64,000 nucleotides of DNA from Metallyticus violacea (GCA_030762175.1 CM060846.1:182378541-182442540), one strand, 5' to 3'. Positions 1 to 11,602 are shown, counted from the first letter of the stretch. The notes: generated by a model not told the origin, from the letters alone. Made by a program: numbers and translations.

Positions 1-1800
1 ACTAATCAGTTAACATCAGAATTAGTTTATTGGTTTTCAATGGCATTAGTTTTAAGGTTTTTATATCAGTTGTTTTTGGCTATGGCAAGAGATTTGATAA
101 TTATTATTTTCTTTCTTAATTGCTGCATAAAAAGCAAATATTCACTATCTATTACTGTGTTGGCTTTCTTATAAAACTGAAATTGTCAGCTATACTAACT
201 AAAATATGAACATGTTTTATAAGTGCATTCCCTCACTTTAATATCTAGTTTGTGTGTGGTATCTGACATGTTTCACATTTTTAATCCATTCATCATTTTT
301 AGAACCCATGGAATAACTAGCATGTAATATTATGTTATAGAATTGTTTGAGTACAGGTCTTGAAAACAATATAAATACATTTCAATAAATGCAAAGTCTT
401 GTTTTTGATTTCAGAATTTGAGTATACATAGGGCTGGTTGTATTAAGAGTTAACTCAAGTTTAGAGCATAAAATTAGCCATCAGTTATGCTTAACTTGGA
501 AAATTTGGTTTCATAAATAATAATCTAAGATTATTTCGTCTTAACCTCAAATTAAGTGTAACTCAAAAAATTTCAATTTCTTTATTTTCAATTACTTCCT
601 TGTATTTTAGCACCAGATCATGATAATATGCTTCTCATGCTTGCTAAAAAATTTGCTGTTTGCATTTGTTTTTACTTTTCTTTATCCATGTTTGAAGACA
701 AGGTGAAAAAATTGAATAATTATTGATTAAGCAGTTGAACATCAACTAGCCCTAAACACAAATTTCTCTATAGTTTTGCAATGTTTCCATTGGTTAAATG
801 GTTAATGCAAACTCGAGATTGTTTTTGCAACAGAAATGTTGACTAGCCTCTACAGTTAAAAGTAATCTCCAGTCAGCAACTTTTATACAACTGGCCCTTA
901 GTATTCTGCATTGTCTATGTCTATGATTTGATGAATGAAATTAATTTATATTGGCATGGATGCAATTGGAGTTTGCTGGTGCCCCTAACTGTAATTACAT
1001 GCATGTTTAAAAATGAAGGCTAATCCTGCATATAAACTCAATCTCTTGTCAGTAATTTACCCCCCCCCCCCAAAAAGAAATAAGCCTGACTGCCTAGTAT
1101 GTAAAAAGGCCACTCTGCCTCACATAATGTGACTGCAACAGCAATAGAAATTTATTTTTCCAACCTTCTTTCTTCCCATCAACACTCATTCCATCTCTCC
1201 CTTCTTTACTTTTTACCTTCCTTTCAGAGGGTTACAGAGGTTTTCCATTGTACTGGTGCTAAATTTACTTAACGTAATACCTTAATTAATACATAATAAT
1301 GTAAAATTACAATAATTATGATAATGATTCTGGTGGCGGTGGTGGTGGTGACGGTGGCACTTGATTCATAAGATATGTGTGGGATGAACAAGAACTCAAC
1401 AGCAGGTGGTGGTGGTGATGAGCTCTATATTGCAATCTAAAACATTTAACAGTTACACAGAAATCCTGACTGATGAAATTAAATTAATGCAGCATTATTT
1501 GACTGTAAATTTAACTTAATTTCAGGGAAGAGATAATCATATAAGAGTAAGTGTTATTACTGCAAAATAATTTAAATATTTGGGAATATATGTCAACTTT
1601 TCAAACCTGAACCTGCCCACCTTTGGCTATATTTATTTTCAATCTCTCCTTCCAAGGATGTTACAGACTTCTGTTCTGCCCTATTAGATTCTTCTATACA
1701 TATGATCATAATAGCAGTGCCAGGAAATTTTTCAAGTTATTCTTCAGTGTTGTAACCTTCTGAAATAACCTATTGTTGTTATGGTTGTTATTGTTATTAT
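1..1800. other. Non-coding, AT-rich, no gene seen
   Basis: No open frame with recognisable homology is visible. The stretch holds a C homopolymer near 1062-1072 and short GGT-rich simple runs near 1331-1357 and 1403-1420. It could be intron or intergenic DNA of the minus-strand gene whose exons lie at 4.6-5.4 kb. Confidence 0.5.
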
Positions 1801-1819
1801 TTAATAATAATTTATTAAA

Positions 1820-1923
1820 TTAATAATAATAATAATAATAATTGATCAAAATAATAAATGGTGATAATGCTAATAATATTCATAATTTAATTTAATAATA
1901 ATTTATCAAATTCATAAATGGTT

Positions 1924-1976
<53 letters not shown>

Positions 1977-2001
1977 GGTGGTGGTGTTTGCTGCTGCTGC
2001 T
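1820..2001. repeat. Compound microsatellite (TAA, then ATG/GGT/TGC)
   Basis: TAA repeats lie at about 1820-1841. From 1925 a long GAT/ATG run passes directly into GGT repeats and then TGC repeats. The apparent poly-Met/poly-Val reading frame across it is an artefact of the repeat. Confidence 0.9.
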
Positions 2002-2571
2002 TTATTTCTTCTTAATTTCTTTCAGGCTTATGCTCATTTTTTTCTGCTATATAATTTCCTGCCATCCCTTAAACTCTGCTTAAAAGTAATTTTATATGGC
2101 AAAATGTCCACAGCATATACACAGTTGCACCTAGCTGCCAAGTCAAATTTTATCATATGTCCTGTGCCTTCCTTGGTTCTTATTTTTATTTTATTTAATG
2201 TTCTGATTTTTCTTAAATCAGCATAAAGAAAAACACTATGTTTTGGAAGTTCAAATACAAAAATACTATATATATTAAAAATGCATTGCTTTAAAAATTG
2301 TATTGATAGGTGTATGGAGAAATATTAACTTTTCATCAAACAAGAATAAAATATTTTAAATGCATTATCATCTCCCCAGGATAACAGAACTGTGCATTAT
2401 GGGACTAGGGTAGACACAATGGAGAAGTACATTAACAAATGAAGAAATCTCCCAGTTGTTTCAGCCTGTAAGGTGCTCCAAGAGAAGGTAGATGAACAAA
2501 ACTGAGGTGACAAAGCAACATTTTATGTATCCTAATAGAATTTATTAAATATGTTCACATTAACTGCATTT

Positions 2572-2629
2572 ATTTATACAACATTAAAACATATTTTGGG
2601 GGCAACTGCTCCCATCATCAGGTGTTGAC
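2572..2629 (-). ncRNA. Decayed PLE hammerhead ribozyme motif (copy A)
   Basis: On the minus strand the core CTGATGA is at 2621-2615. A stem II hairpin follows, then a GAAA position that reads AAAA, then the ATGT segment. The flanking CAACA and TGTTG can pair as stem I. Hammerhead variants with a very small stem III are known companions of PLEs. Differences from the inferred ancestor are mostly C-to-T or G-to-A changes, including loss of the core G of GAAA, so this copy is probably inactive. Confidence 0.55.
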
Positions 2630-2847
2630 CAACTACTAGTTATGGTGGCTGTATCCCAAGATGCTTCTGTGGCAATTTCTGATGGTTTGAATAGGAACTT
2701 CCCGAGTTCATATGTGGGGCAGAATCAAAATTCATTAAACTTTTTCTATTTTTCATGAAAAAAAATGTTTCCCAAGTAAATAGCTCTCTTAGGTTGTGAA
2801 ATTTTTTTCACCTGCTTAGTCTCTGGTTTAATTTAATGATTTTTGGA

Positions 2848-3009
2848 TACAAAAGTGAGCTGCCACCGCTGATTTATCAATTTATTTAAAACAAATATAC
2901 TCAAAGAGTTCCTTTCTCTGAATTTTTATACAAAAGTGAGCTGCCACCGCTGATTTATAAATTTATTTAAAACAAATATACTAAAAGGGTTCCTTTCTCT
3001 GAATTTTTT
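2848..3009. repeat. 81-bp tandem duplication inside PLE copy A
   Basis: Two adjacent units, 2848-2928 and 2929-3009, differ at only a few positions. The unit (81 bp = 27 codons) lies in the GIY-YIG-coding part of copy A, so the duplication would preserve frame. Confidence 0.85.
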
Positions 3010-3639
3010 AATTTTTCTTTGTTTTTCCATTTTTCCCCTTCCTTTTTTTTTTAAACAAACTTGCACATTTAATTTTGTAAATTCTTTATTACTGTTCTAT
3101 TGGTATAAGTGTCTTTTACTGTGAAACCTAGTATGACTTCATTCAAAAAAATCAATATTCATAATAAATAGAAACAAAATAAAAAATAATATATTTTGAA
3201 TTAAAAATCCTACTTTTTTAAGTTTTTAAATTACATTTGTTCTTTGGAGCTAACTTTATGCCAAGCTATTTGAATATCCTATTGAATTATTTGTGGTAAG
3301 TTAGATGATATGTGAAACTTTTAAATTTGTATCTCACCTTGATGTTCTTCAGTGTGGAAACTTCTCTTAAAGATTTTTGTCTTTCAAATTTATTGATAAT
3401 TGTTATTATTTTATCTTTGTTGATGTCAATGATTGTTGCTATATTAATTATCTGTTGGTAATCTGTTTTGTACCCTGTTTCTGTGAGTGGAATGTTAATT
3501 GTTCTGTATGCAAAGCTGTAGAGCACTGCATATTTGTGTGGGATGGGTTTTAATTGTGATTTTTATGTAATTTTCTGTGGATTCATAAGTTCAGTTTGTC
3601 TGCATTTCTTATAATTTTTAGATCTAGGAATGGGAGCCA

Positions 3640-4202
3640 CCCATTTTTCTCATCTTTCATGGTAATTATCAATAAATTTAAAAGACAAAGATATATAAGA
3701 TAGGTTTCCAAACTGAAAAATATAGGAAAGATACATATTTAAAAGTTTCACACATCATCCAACTTACAAATTCAATAGGACTTTCAAAGAACATGGAATA
3801 AAGTTAGCCCCAAAGAAGAAATATAGTATTGAAAATTTATTAAGTTCCATAGTAAAAGACATCATACCAACAGAACAGAAATCAAGAATTTCCAAATTAA
3901 ATGTGCAGATTGTAATAAAAAATACATTGGAGAAAGAAAGAAAAATTTACAAATTCAGAGAAAGGAACACTTTGGGAATGTTTGTTTTAAAGAAATTGAT
4001 AACTCAAGTGGCAGCTCACTTTTGGATCCAAAAATCATAAAATTAAACAAGAGGCTAAGCAGCTAAAAGAACTTTAAAACCTTATAGAGCTATGTGGTTG
4101 GTCAACAGCTGATGATGAATGCAATTGTTACCAAAACATGTCCTAATGTTGTATGAGTAAATAGAGTTAAGATGAACATATTTAATAAATTATATTAGGA
4201 TA
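3640..4202 (+). pseudogene. Penelope-like element 3' part, copy B (GIY-YIG remnant)
   Basis: Plus-strand translation around 3880-4070 shows the PLE endonuclease pattern: a CADCNKKYIGE-like stretch (Cys-x2-Cys before the YIG motif), a KEHF-like motif, then SSGSSLL. Upstream, 3720-3850 matches the RT-endonuclease linker with frameshifts. The last about 100 bp hold a hammerhead motif and end near 4202 in the same sequence as the outer end of copy A, in inverted orientation. Multiple stops make it dead. It is the right half of a head-to-head pair; centre near 3.6 kb. Confidence 0.75.
4101..4155 (+). ncRNA. PLE hammerhead ribozyme motif (copy B), one core base lost
   Basis: CTGATGA is at 4109-4115, followed by a weak stem II and then AAAAC-AT-GTC, where GAAAC-AT-GTC is expected. 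AC/GT would form the two-pair stem III. Stem I is supported by CAACA (4103-4107) pairing with TGTTG (4147-4151), plus G4108 with C4143. The predicted cleavage point follows C4142. The G-to-A change in GAAA should abolish or strongly reduce activity. Confidence 0.6.
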
Positions 4203-4575
4203 AATTACCATTCCATTGCCCATAGCTTCTAGAGTAAAATTTAAATAAAATTTCATGTGTCTGGATACAAAATTAAAATTTTTCTATTAGCTGAAATGCT
4301 CCTCTCCATTTTATTTATTCTCATTCGCAAAGTTTGGAAGTTTCAGGGAATCTGGTGAAATATCCTATGGTGTATAATTTTAATTAACCTCAATTGTTTT
4401 ATTGTACAAAATATAAAATTTGTGGAAATCATGGTCCGCAAATGTTTGTTCCATATTATTTCTTATTCCCCTTCAATTTTCTATGTGCTAATAATAATCA
4501 GCATGTGACCATTTTCAAACCACATTAATACTAGTTTTAATTAGCTCTTTTGTATGTTACATGCACATAACTCAC

Positions 4576-4813
4576 CATCATCCATAATAGCATTGCTTTC
4601 TGGATTACTTCCATTGGCAGACATAAGAGGAGTGATCATATTATAATCTTCATCTAGGCTAAATGAGGCATTCCAGCAGCGTGGCACAGGTGTAGAGCGT
4701 GGTGTGGTTCTTGGTGTTGTGACTGGTGATGTGAAGAGACTTAAATTCGTGGGACTGATTACCCCAGAAACAGACATGGCACTCATTGGACTGATGCTTG
4801 GATAACTGAATAA
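4576..4813 (-). CDS. Host gene exon (unidentified, S/P/T-rich regulator-like)
   Basis: This exon begins on the minus strand after a polypyrimidine tract and AAG acceptor (4816-4814). It runs 238 bp to a GTGAGT donor at 4575. Its phase-0 start fits the phase-0 end of the exon at 5148 across an intron of 334 bp. It encodes about 79 codons rich in Ser, Pro and Thr, with the conspicuous stretch SPVTTPRTTPRSTPVPR followed by an acidic FSLDEDYNM segment, and ends in phase 1. Codon use is unlike the surrounding repeats and no stop interrupts it. The composition resembles disordered parts of nuclear or transcription regulators. An RFX7-like protein crossed my mind, but that is an unverified guess. 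The next downstream exon was not found in the window. Confidence 0.7.
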
Positions 4814-5147
4814 CTTAAAAAAAAAAATAATAAAATCACAATACATAACAGGTAGCACAAAATTTATATATATGGTTGGTTTGTCTTATTTACATGCAAT
4901 TAGAGTATCTCATAGCATGTTAATTTCAGGTTCTAACCAGCTGAGAGTAATTATAACCTGATTATTATTAGTTGCTAATTGGTATTTATGAAAACAGACA
5001 ACTATTCTCCATATAATTAAGTATTAATTTAGCACTGTTACAATGTAATGGTGCCACATTCATACTAGCAAAATCAAATTTTGGTATTTTTAGGTTGTAG
5101 ATGTACAACTATTTCTGACTTCTCTATCTGAAGGAAAGTCAGCTTAC

Positions 5148-5407
5148 CTGGCCAGGCTGGGTATGAATATGTGTAAAAGCATATTCCCGACCAATAGAAA
5201 AGGGACTGGTTACAACTGTGCGACTTGTAGGTACAACATCCACTGATGAGGATGCAGCAGAACTGGCCACAGCTACTGCTACTGGAGGTGATGGACTGAG
5301 AGCATTATTTTGACCCCTACTATCTCTTGGGGAACCTTCCCCTCCACTTCCTATTGGGGGTGTACTTGAAGCAGGAGGAGAATTTGCAGTGGATACTGTG
5401 AGTTCAC
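5148..5407 (-). CDS. Host gene exon, upstream neighbour of 4813-4576
   Basis: Minus-strand exon of 260 bp between an acceptor TTATTTAG (ending at 5408) and a donor CAG|GTAAGC (GT at 5147-5146). Two bases complete an incoming codon, then 86 full codons follow, ending in phase 0. That matches the acceptor chosen for the next exon. The product is low-complexity: ELTVSTANSPPASS, a Gly/Ser/Pro-rich linker, an Ala/Val/Ser run, then a more conserved-looking FSIGREYAFTHIHTQPGQ. No domain is recognisable. Missing exons lie upstream, probably at higher coordinates and possibly beyond the window; the repeats to the right may therefore sit in a large intron of this gene. Confidence 0.7.
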
Positions 5408-5409
5408 CT

Positions 5410-5880
5410 AAATAATAACAATTAAAAGCTAATATTATAATATAACCATCTTTCAGCTTATTAACACAGAAATAATGCAAGACAGCATACACTATACCAT
5501 TTATAAGTAAAAAAGATGATTCTCTTTAGAGGAAATGATATTATACTGAGAGATAATAGTCATAATTGCTGTAGTTCTAAGAGGATGATGATAAAAAGTT
5601 GCTTATTTAGGGATATCACATTTTTTAAATATTAAAATTTTCTTTAAGTTAGACATGCTCTTGAACATATATCTGCTCTCCAACAAAAGTTTGTCAACAT
5701 GATACAGAGTACAGCTCATTGAGTACATTAATTTACTACATTTTAAGTTTTATTTGAACGTTCATGGCAACACAGTTAAGAAATAATCTGAATACTAAGT
5801 GTTTTCCTTAAGAATTATGGTAAACTGACAATAGTGCATGACTACTACTGTGTCAGCCCTTGTAGACCATAATTACCTTG
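5410..5880. other. Probable intron, nothing recognised
   Basis: AT-rich sequence upstream of the host exon on its strand. No conserved frame or repeat family is recognisable. Confidence 0.4.
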
Positions 5881-5890
5881 TAGACCCAAG

Positions 5891-6180
5891 TTTTTTTTTT
5901 TTTGAGTAGTGTTTAATGCCCGTTTTTACTACTGAGGCACCACAGGCGGTGGACACTGATGATACATGAAATGAAATGATAAATTGGGAAAGGATATTTT
6001 TTTTAAGGAAGGAAGCATTACAGGCCTAAGTTTAGGTACCTTCCCGGCATTTGCCAGTTATGAAGACTGAGGAAAGCCTGGAAAAAACCCCAGTCAGGGA
6101 AGACGGTCCTGGCGGGATTCGAACCGGAGACCTTCCGCTCACGAGTCCGTGCCTTAACGACCTCGGCCACCCGTGGCGGT
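5891..6180 (-). mobile_element. Full-length tRNA-derived SINE (copy 1)
   Basis: Read on the minus strand it starts with a tRNA-like head: GGGTGGCCGAGGTCGTTAAGG as A-box region, then GGTTCGAATCCCGCC as B box, of Leu/Ser type. A tRNA-unrelated body follows, then a 3' domain GCCTGTGGTGCCTCAGTAG...AAACACTACTC and a 13-base A tail (T-run at 5891-5903). The flanks GACCCAAG at 5883-5890 and 6184-6191 are a target-site duplication. Other full copies are at 55.65-55.94 and 62.33-62.57 kb. Confidence 0.92.
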
Positions 6181-6597
6181 ATGGACCCAAGGTTGCACGT
6201 TCAAACCCAGCCAGGGTTGATGGATTTTTAAAGACATAAAAATCCTAAGTATGGCTTCTATTAAAAGGAAAGTAAAGCCATTGGTCTGATGCCATAAATT
6301 TATGGTATGTAAAAGAACCTCAACCGTGAAAAATGAGGCCTCTGAGCAAAATTGATTGCTTGCTTCAAGCCCTGATAATAGCTAATGACAAGAGATGCTA
6401 AAGAGCACCCTTAAATAAACCAAATAAATAAAAAAAACCTAATGATTATTGCAACACACTTGATTGTTAGTTATTTGCACCTAACTATTTAAGAATTAGA
6501 ATCAATACCTTTTGTATTATGAATTGTAACAAAAAGTTCTAATACACTAAGGGTGCCATGGACTGAAAAAAAATTGAGAACTTCTCATCTAGTGTAT

Positions 6598-6610
6598 CAA
6601 CAACAACAGC

Positions 6611-6693
<83 letters not shown>
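6598..6693. repeat. Compound (CAA)n(TAA)n microsatellite
   Basis: CAA units run from about 6598 to 6644 and pass directly into TAA units to about 6693. The poly-Ile/poly-Val frame on the minus strand is an artefact. Confidence 0.95.
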
Positions 6694-6695
<2 letters not shown>

Positions 6696-6699
6696 TGAA

Positions 6700-7840
6700 T
6701 ATGTTTATTTAGCAGGGACCAAGTATTTTTGAATACTAGTTCTTTGTGTTCTAATGATTGCATTATTGAAAAAAAAATTCTGAGAGAAGTTGAAAATTTG
6801 CAGTAAGATAAGCTCTCATTTATAAGTCTTCTAAGATATAAAAAATATATTACTACTTATGTTCTCCCTCTCCCTGTTTAACCAAATGAATGATCACAAT
6901 TATCTAAGATCAAGAATCATTATTTATAAATTGATGCATCAAACTACAAAATGACAATTATCTGAAATCAAGCAAGTATCATTATGTATGAATTGATGCA
7001 TATTAAAGGAAATAGTACCAACATTATAGCAGTTGGATATGTTAAAGGTACCAAGAAACATAAAACCTTGATATGAAGTTCTCTTCAGAATTATTCAATC
7101 TAGAGCAATTGATACAGCTTATTGATTTTTAAAATGTATTTCTAGACTCATGATGAATTACAATTTCTAATATTTTTTTTCAGTGATCCTTTTACCTGCC
7201 AAGTTCGTTTCTGATACAGTTTTACTTGAATTACAGCATGTGATAACTACAAATAGTCCATTATAGTGCAGACTGTTAATTTTATAAGGATCTTATCCAG
7301 AGAATGGGTCAGTTGAATAAAAACAAGTTAATTCTTATAAGTGATTACTTGGCTCTGAAAGTCAAGACATCGTCAGATGGTGTAAAATTGTGCGGCATTG
7401 GGGGTGGGATCTGACTTATCAGTAAAAATAATCATTGAGCGTGAATTTGAATAACAGTTTACTATCACTGATAAATGGTACCTGGAAAATTTTCAGTTTT
7501 AACTAAATGAATGAATATGGTATGTTTGTATTGTTTTATATGAAAAGACACCTTAGAAGAAATTTGAAAAGAAATAAATCATATGAATACCAATAATATA
7601 CAAACAACGATTTTATCTCAAAAATTTCCCCTACCAAATTTTCCAGTGGGGAGAGAATCCTTTCATTATTAAAAGACAAGGAAAATGTACAATGCATATA
7701 TTGTTTAAAATAACGTATTATTCCTTATTCTGTGTAAATTTATATAAATGTAATAGCAATAATACATATAGAAATAATAGAATGACCTCCAGATCTTCAG
7801 CAATATGGCAACTCTGCAGGTATTCACATCACAGCTGCAG
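6700..7840. other. Non-coding, nothing recognised
   Basis: AT-rich sequence with a local near-duplicate around 6895-6935 and 6950-6995 (both contain a segment close to ATTATCTAAGATCAAG). No coding frame or known family is visible. Confidence 0.4.
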
Positions 7841-7849
7841 TTAACAATG

Positions 7850-9610
7850 AAGTCTCAGATTATTAACTGCGAGCCGGGCCAGTATACAAGCATTTATACA
7901 CTTGGGAGGTCCAGAAACTAGCAATGAAAAGGGAGGTGAAAATCAAAGGTGGTTTAATTATTACATTTTTAAAACTGAACGTAGTAATGTACAGTCAGTA
8001 CCAGTGCTCAATACATGTGATCAATTGGTCAATATGAAGACGACCTGCAGGAGAAATACAAAAAGAAGCATAGATGTGGTGAAGCGTTATGTACGGCGGA
8101 GGCAGTGGACGGAAGCCACCGCGAAGCTTTTGATATCTTGGCAAAAGAATCGAGCCTGGTTAATGTTTAATACCAATGAAAAAGAAACTCTACAGTTTTT
8201 ATGATAAATATTCTTAACAAGTGTGTAAAACCGTTGCAACTACATCTAATGATATACCTTGGTCAAAAGACAGTGCAATGAAGAAAAATAAAAAGAAGAA
8301 TCTCGATGCTATCTATAACCATGAAAATAGCGTTGTTCATTCTCACAGTGTGCAGCAGGATGAAACGTGTAAAAGAAAGGGTCTAAAATGTGTGCAGAGA
8401 CTACTCATGAACGGTTCTTGAAGAACAGTTAGACGAAACTGTTAAGGTGTTAAGGCCGGTTTATGTAGCAGCAAAAAGGGAGTGGAGTTTCCATTATCAT
8501 CCGGAGATTATAAATCTACAGATTGCAAATGGCCTAGACATGGGAACTCGTTTTCATACAGACAAGACCGCTGCAACAATTGCAAATTGTATTGTGGAAC
8601 AGTTACATTTGAAATTAGTCAACTTTTTTCAAAGTGAAGGACTGTTTTTCAAGTTCTATGAATCTGCGGAAAGGTTTTCTGAAAAACATTTGATTTTGTT
8701 CGTTACGTATGTTAGTGAACAGAACGATCCTTGCTGCTACTTTTACACACTAGTACCCGTGGAAAGTGCTAATCAAATCGCTTGAAGAGAAAATTGTCCA
8801 AGCCTGGAGCTGCAATTTTTACCGGTAAACTTGAAGGGTTGCAGCTAGAATCAAGAGGAAGATTTTTCCGTACTTGAATGGTGTGCATTGCATGGCTCAC
8901 AGAATGGATCTTGTTTCAAAACAAATTTTTAGTGTCACAAACGCTGTTCATAATTTTGAATGCTTGCTAGAAGAACATGATTAACGTTTTAGTAAACCTG
9001 TTATATCTGCAAAATATATTGCAACGGTTACAGGTTGTTTGAAAGTGAAAATTCATATTTTTTTGATTTCTAATGAGGACCATTTATTGGCAGTTTTCAA
9101 ATACTTCTCTTGCGTCATGCAGTATATAATCGCTGAATCTGAAAGTAAAGAATTAGTAAGTAGAGATCATTCTAAATTAGCAGGGCTCTATAGAAAGCTG
9201 TCACAGAGGGAAAAAAATATTCTATTGTTGGGTTTCCTGTTAGATGTATCGTGTATAATGCCCCTCACTAGTACAACAATGCAAAAGGAATCGGTTTCTT
9301 ACAGTGAAATCGAAAATATGCTTAATTCTGCAATACAGATCCTCAAACAAATGCGCGTAAAATATTATGTTTATTTGGGCCTTTCCAAAGAAAAATATCT
9401 AACGTATTGCAAATGCGAACCTCAAGAAGATGAAAACAGAGAGTTTGATAAAGTACAAGTACAAATAATTCATGGTTTGGTAGACGAAGTGAAAAGGAGG
9501 TTTCCTTCAAGTGAAGTAATGAAGTGCGTTTCGGTGTTTGAAGAAGAAATTTGTAATGATATGAGTCATGGTTTGTACGGCAGGTATACAGGTATACAGA
9601 GCAGCTGAGT
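7850..9610 (+). pseudogene. hAT-type transposase pseudogene, ZNF862-like
   Basis: Plus-strand fragments in different frames resemble the hAT-derived ZNF862/KIAA1586-like proteins. 8447-8785 has the GLDMGTRFHTDKTAA... region and ends in a VPVESAN motif. About 8880-8980 gives VHCMAHRMDL, the typical hAT catalytic-core signature. 9039-9608 covers the C-terminal helical part. In-frame stops and frameshifts at about 8420, 8785 and 8980 show it is dead as a single frame. Codon use and local GC are higher than in flanking DNA, suggesting a relatively recent insertion. No terminal inverted repeats were identified. I favour a decayed transposon over a domesticated gene because no splice sites fit the breaks. 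Confidence 0.65.
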
Positions 9611-9949
9611 TTTCAGGTTTGGATGGTGGCACTGTGGTATCACAATGAAGGGAGTATAGGACAGGCTCCATAACTGTGAGTGAGTAAGTTCTGTTGAAAG
9701 AAGTAATACGAAAAATTCGTCCAGTGCTTACATCAACCGCTGCTTGTGAAGGGCCATTCACTCTTCTAATAGCCCCGATACTATCATATCTTAATTCATT
9801 AATTATATCCATTCCTCAAATTAATTTGTGCTTTCTTTCATTCGGAAACAGGAACGGATAAAACAGAGAAGGTATTTTTAAAAAACAGAAAATGTATAGT
9901 TTTCGCATAATTTATTAATTTGAAATTATTGTGAATATATCATCACTAG

Positions 9950-10850
9950 TGACCTTGCGCCCGCAAACATTCGTATCCTTCTTTTGAGATAGTGGCGGGT
10001 TTGTGGTCTTGTCTGGTACACCCTTCTCTTAAGATTACCCATAGAAATCCAATGGGGTCAAATCCAGCGATCGAAGTTCATACCCTGAGTCCGCTGAACC
10101 GATTAATTTGACCGGATATGCAAGATACAGATGTTGTACTATACGTCTACAGCGGTGAGGGGGTGTGCCGCAGAGTTAAAGTCATAAGTAAAGTTCGTCG
10201 CCAGTGCCAGAGAAACGCCCTGCATCAGACCTGTTGGTGTTAACTTCCTCTGGAGCAAGCGCAGAAATTTCTAGCTGTCAGTCAACGCGGAAACAGGATC
10301 CAAGATGAAGTAGTCTCCAAGAATCCCACACCGTAAGTTTGAAACTCGAGTTACCTTGCACTTTAAATGATCAGATCCAGTAACAATTTTCATTGGACCT
10401 GTAGTGCATGTTATGTCTGATGACGGTACCTCATCGACATCGTCCCCATGGAGCTTCCTGCTGATATGGGCTTCAATGGTTCGTTTTAAGATGCGGTGCA
10501 CGGCGTCTCTAGTGAAACCCACGTCTGCAGCAATGCGTCTTATTACTCTGATGTAGATTGTCATTAGCTCGTTGGAGAATTTCTTGTTCGTGAACGTCCA
10601 GAACTTTCTTGCCTATTGACGTCGTTCTGGATGTACACTTCCGATCATCTCCAACTAAAGATCTGCTCGCCGGAGTGCCTTTTAAGCAATGGGTAAATGA
10701 CAATCCGGAAACCGTTCAGTGTAGCATCTTTATGCCTCCTGAACATTGTATCTCCCATCTGCATGGAGTTGGACTATGTTCACATATTCTGTATGAGGAA
10801 ACATTTGCTATTCAATTCTTTGGTTCTCTATCTCTTCTTTAGCACTTACT
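9950..10850 (-). pseudogene. Tc1/mariner-related (DUF4817-type) transposase remnant
   Basis: Minus-strand translation gives, in order, a DUF4817-like helix-turn-helix stretch (HADGRYNVQEA then RCYTERFPDCHLP) near 10,830-10,690, a second HTH (AADVGFTRDAVHRILKR) near 10,540-10,480, and a C-terminal SLDLTPLDFYG motif near 10,030-10,080. The last is the familiar PDLTPLDFF end of this transposase group. Several frameshifts separate the parts. It lies 340 bp beyond the hAT remnant on the opposite strand and seems unrelated to it. Family assignment rests on motif recall, not alignment. Confidence 0.7.
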
Positions 10851-11458
10851 AGTTTCGGAGAGTTGAACCATGAATGAGAATGCACAGGATTCCCTCTTTT
10901 AAAGCTAATGCTTTAGAACATTCTGGTTCATGATATGTTCCGATTGATTAGATATTTTCTGTTACATTTTACTAGAATGTTCTAGATTCATCTGGAATTA
11001 AATTTCAAAATAAATATGTACTAATGGAGTAACCAGGAAAGGCACGCAATCGAATAGTTTATACATGATCACATTTCTCTAGCTACGGGTGGATAACTAC
11101 CTGGAGCTCTGCCTATTGAGAGTAGCTGTTTTGTTATTCAAACACATCATATGAATCAATATGCCACTCCCCACAGGTCTCTAGCTATTTATTTACTTAT
11201 TCATTGCAACGGCTATTTTATTTACGTCATTATACACTGTATTATTTTGTCCGTTTTCAACCATTTTAATGCAATATATAAGTGCTCCAAATTAGAGAAT
11301 TTAAACGATAAGTATTGTGTTCACCGCTAGTCATGTTGTGAGATGATGTTCTAAATAATTTATGAACAGCTTAGATCTAATATCCCATATAAGACTGCTA
11401 GATATAAATGGAGAATGACAAGAAAATAACTACAGCATTTATAAAACAATTAATACTG

Positions 11459-11461
<3 letters not shown>

Positions 11462-11540
<79 letters not shown>

Positions 11541-11570
11541 TAATAATTATTATTATTATTATTATTATTA

Positions 11571-11601
<31 letters not shown>

Positions 11602-11602
11602 T
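11462..11602. repeat. Inverted microsatellite (AAT)n-(ATT)n
   Basis: About 26 AAT units (11,464-11,541) are followed after a few bases by ATT units to about 11,602. The two halves are complementary, so the tract can fold into a long AT-only hairpin. Confidence 0.95.

Larger units (their letters stand above)
2529..3540 (-). pseudogene. Penelope-like element 3' part, copy A (RT thumb + GIY-YIG)
   Basis: Read on the minus strand, 3526-3287 encodes the end of a Penelope-type reverse transcriptase, including an 'FKSFTYHL' linker motif. Remnants of a GIY-YIG endonuclease and a 3' UTR follow, ending near 2529. Penelope-like retroelements (PLEs) are known to join RT and GIY-YIG domains in one protein. 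The copy is 5'-truncated, has stops, and contains an in-frame 81-bp duplication in the endonuclease part (2848-3009). Its 3' end matches, in inverted orientation, the end of copy B at 4202. The two copies are head to head, with their 5' ends meeting near 3.6 kb. Assignment rests on motif order and on similarity to the better preserved PLE pieces at 28.5, 40 and 56.5 kb. Confidence 0.8.

Noticed and set aside
1918..2226. 102-codon frame beginning with runs of Met and Val
   Set aside because: It is created by the ATG/GGT microsatellite; the rest has no motif.
5891..6180. A functional tRNA gene
   Set aside because: The tRNA-like head is fused to a SINE body with A tail and target duplication, and recurs elsewhere.
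6051..6239. Open frame across the SINE
   Set aside because: It lies antisense within the tRNA-derived SINE; no protein function is expected.
6539..6763. Frame with long Ile and Val runs
   Set aside because: It is the complementary reading of the CAA/TAA microsatellite.
9507..9812. Minus-strand 101-codon frame
   Set aside because: It overlaps the hAT remnant antisense and has no family features.
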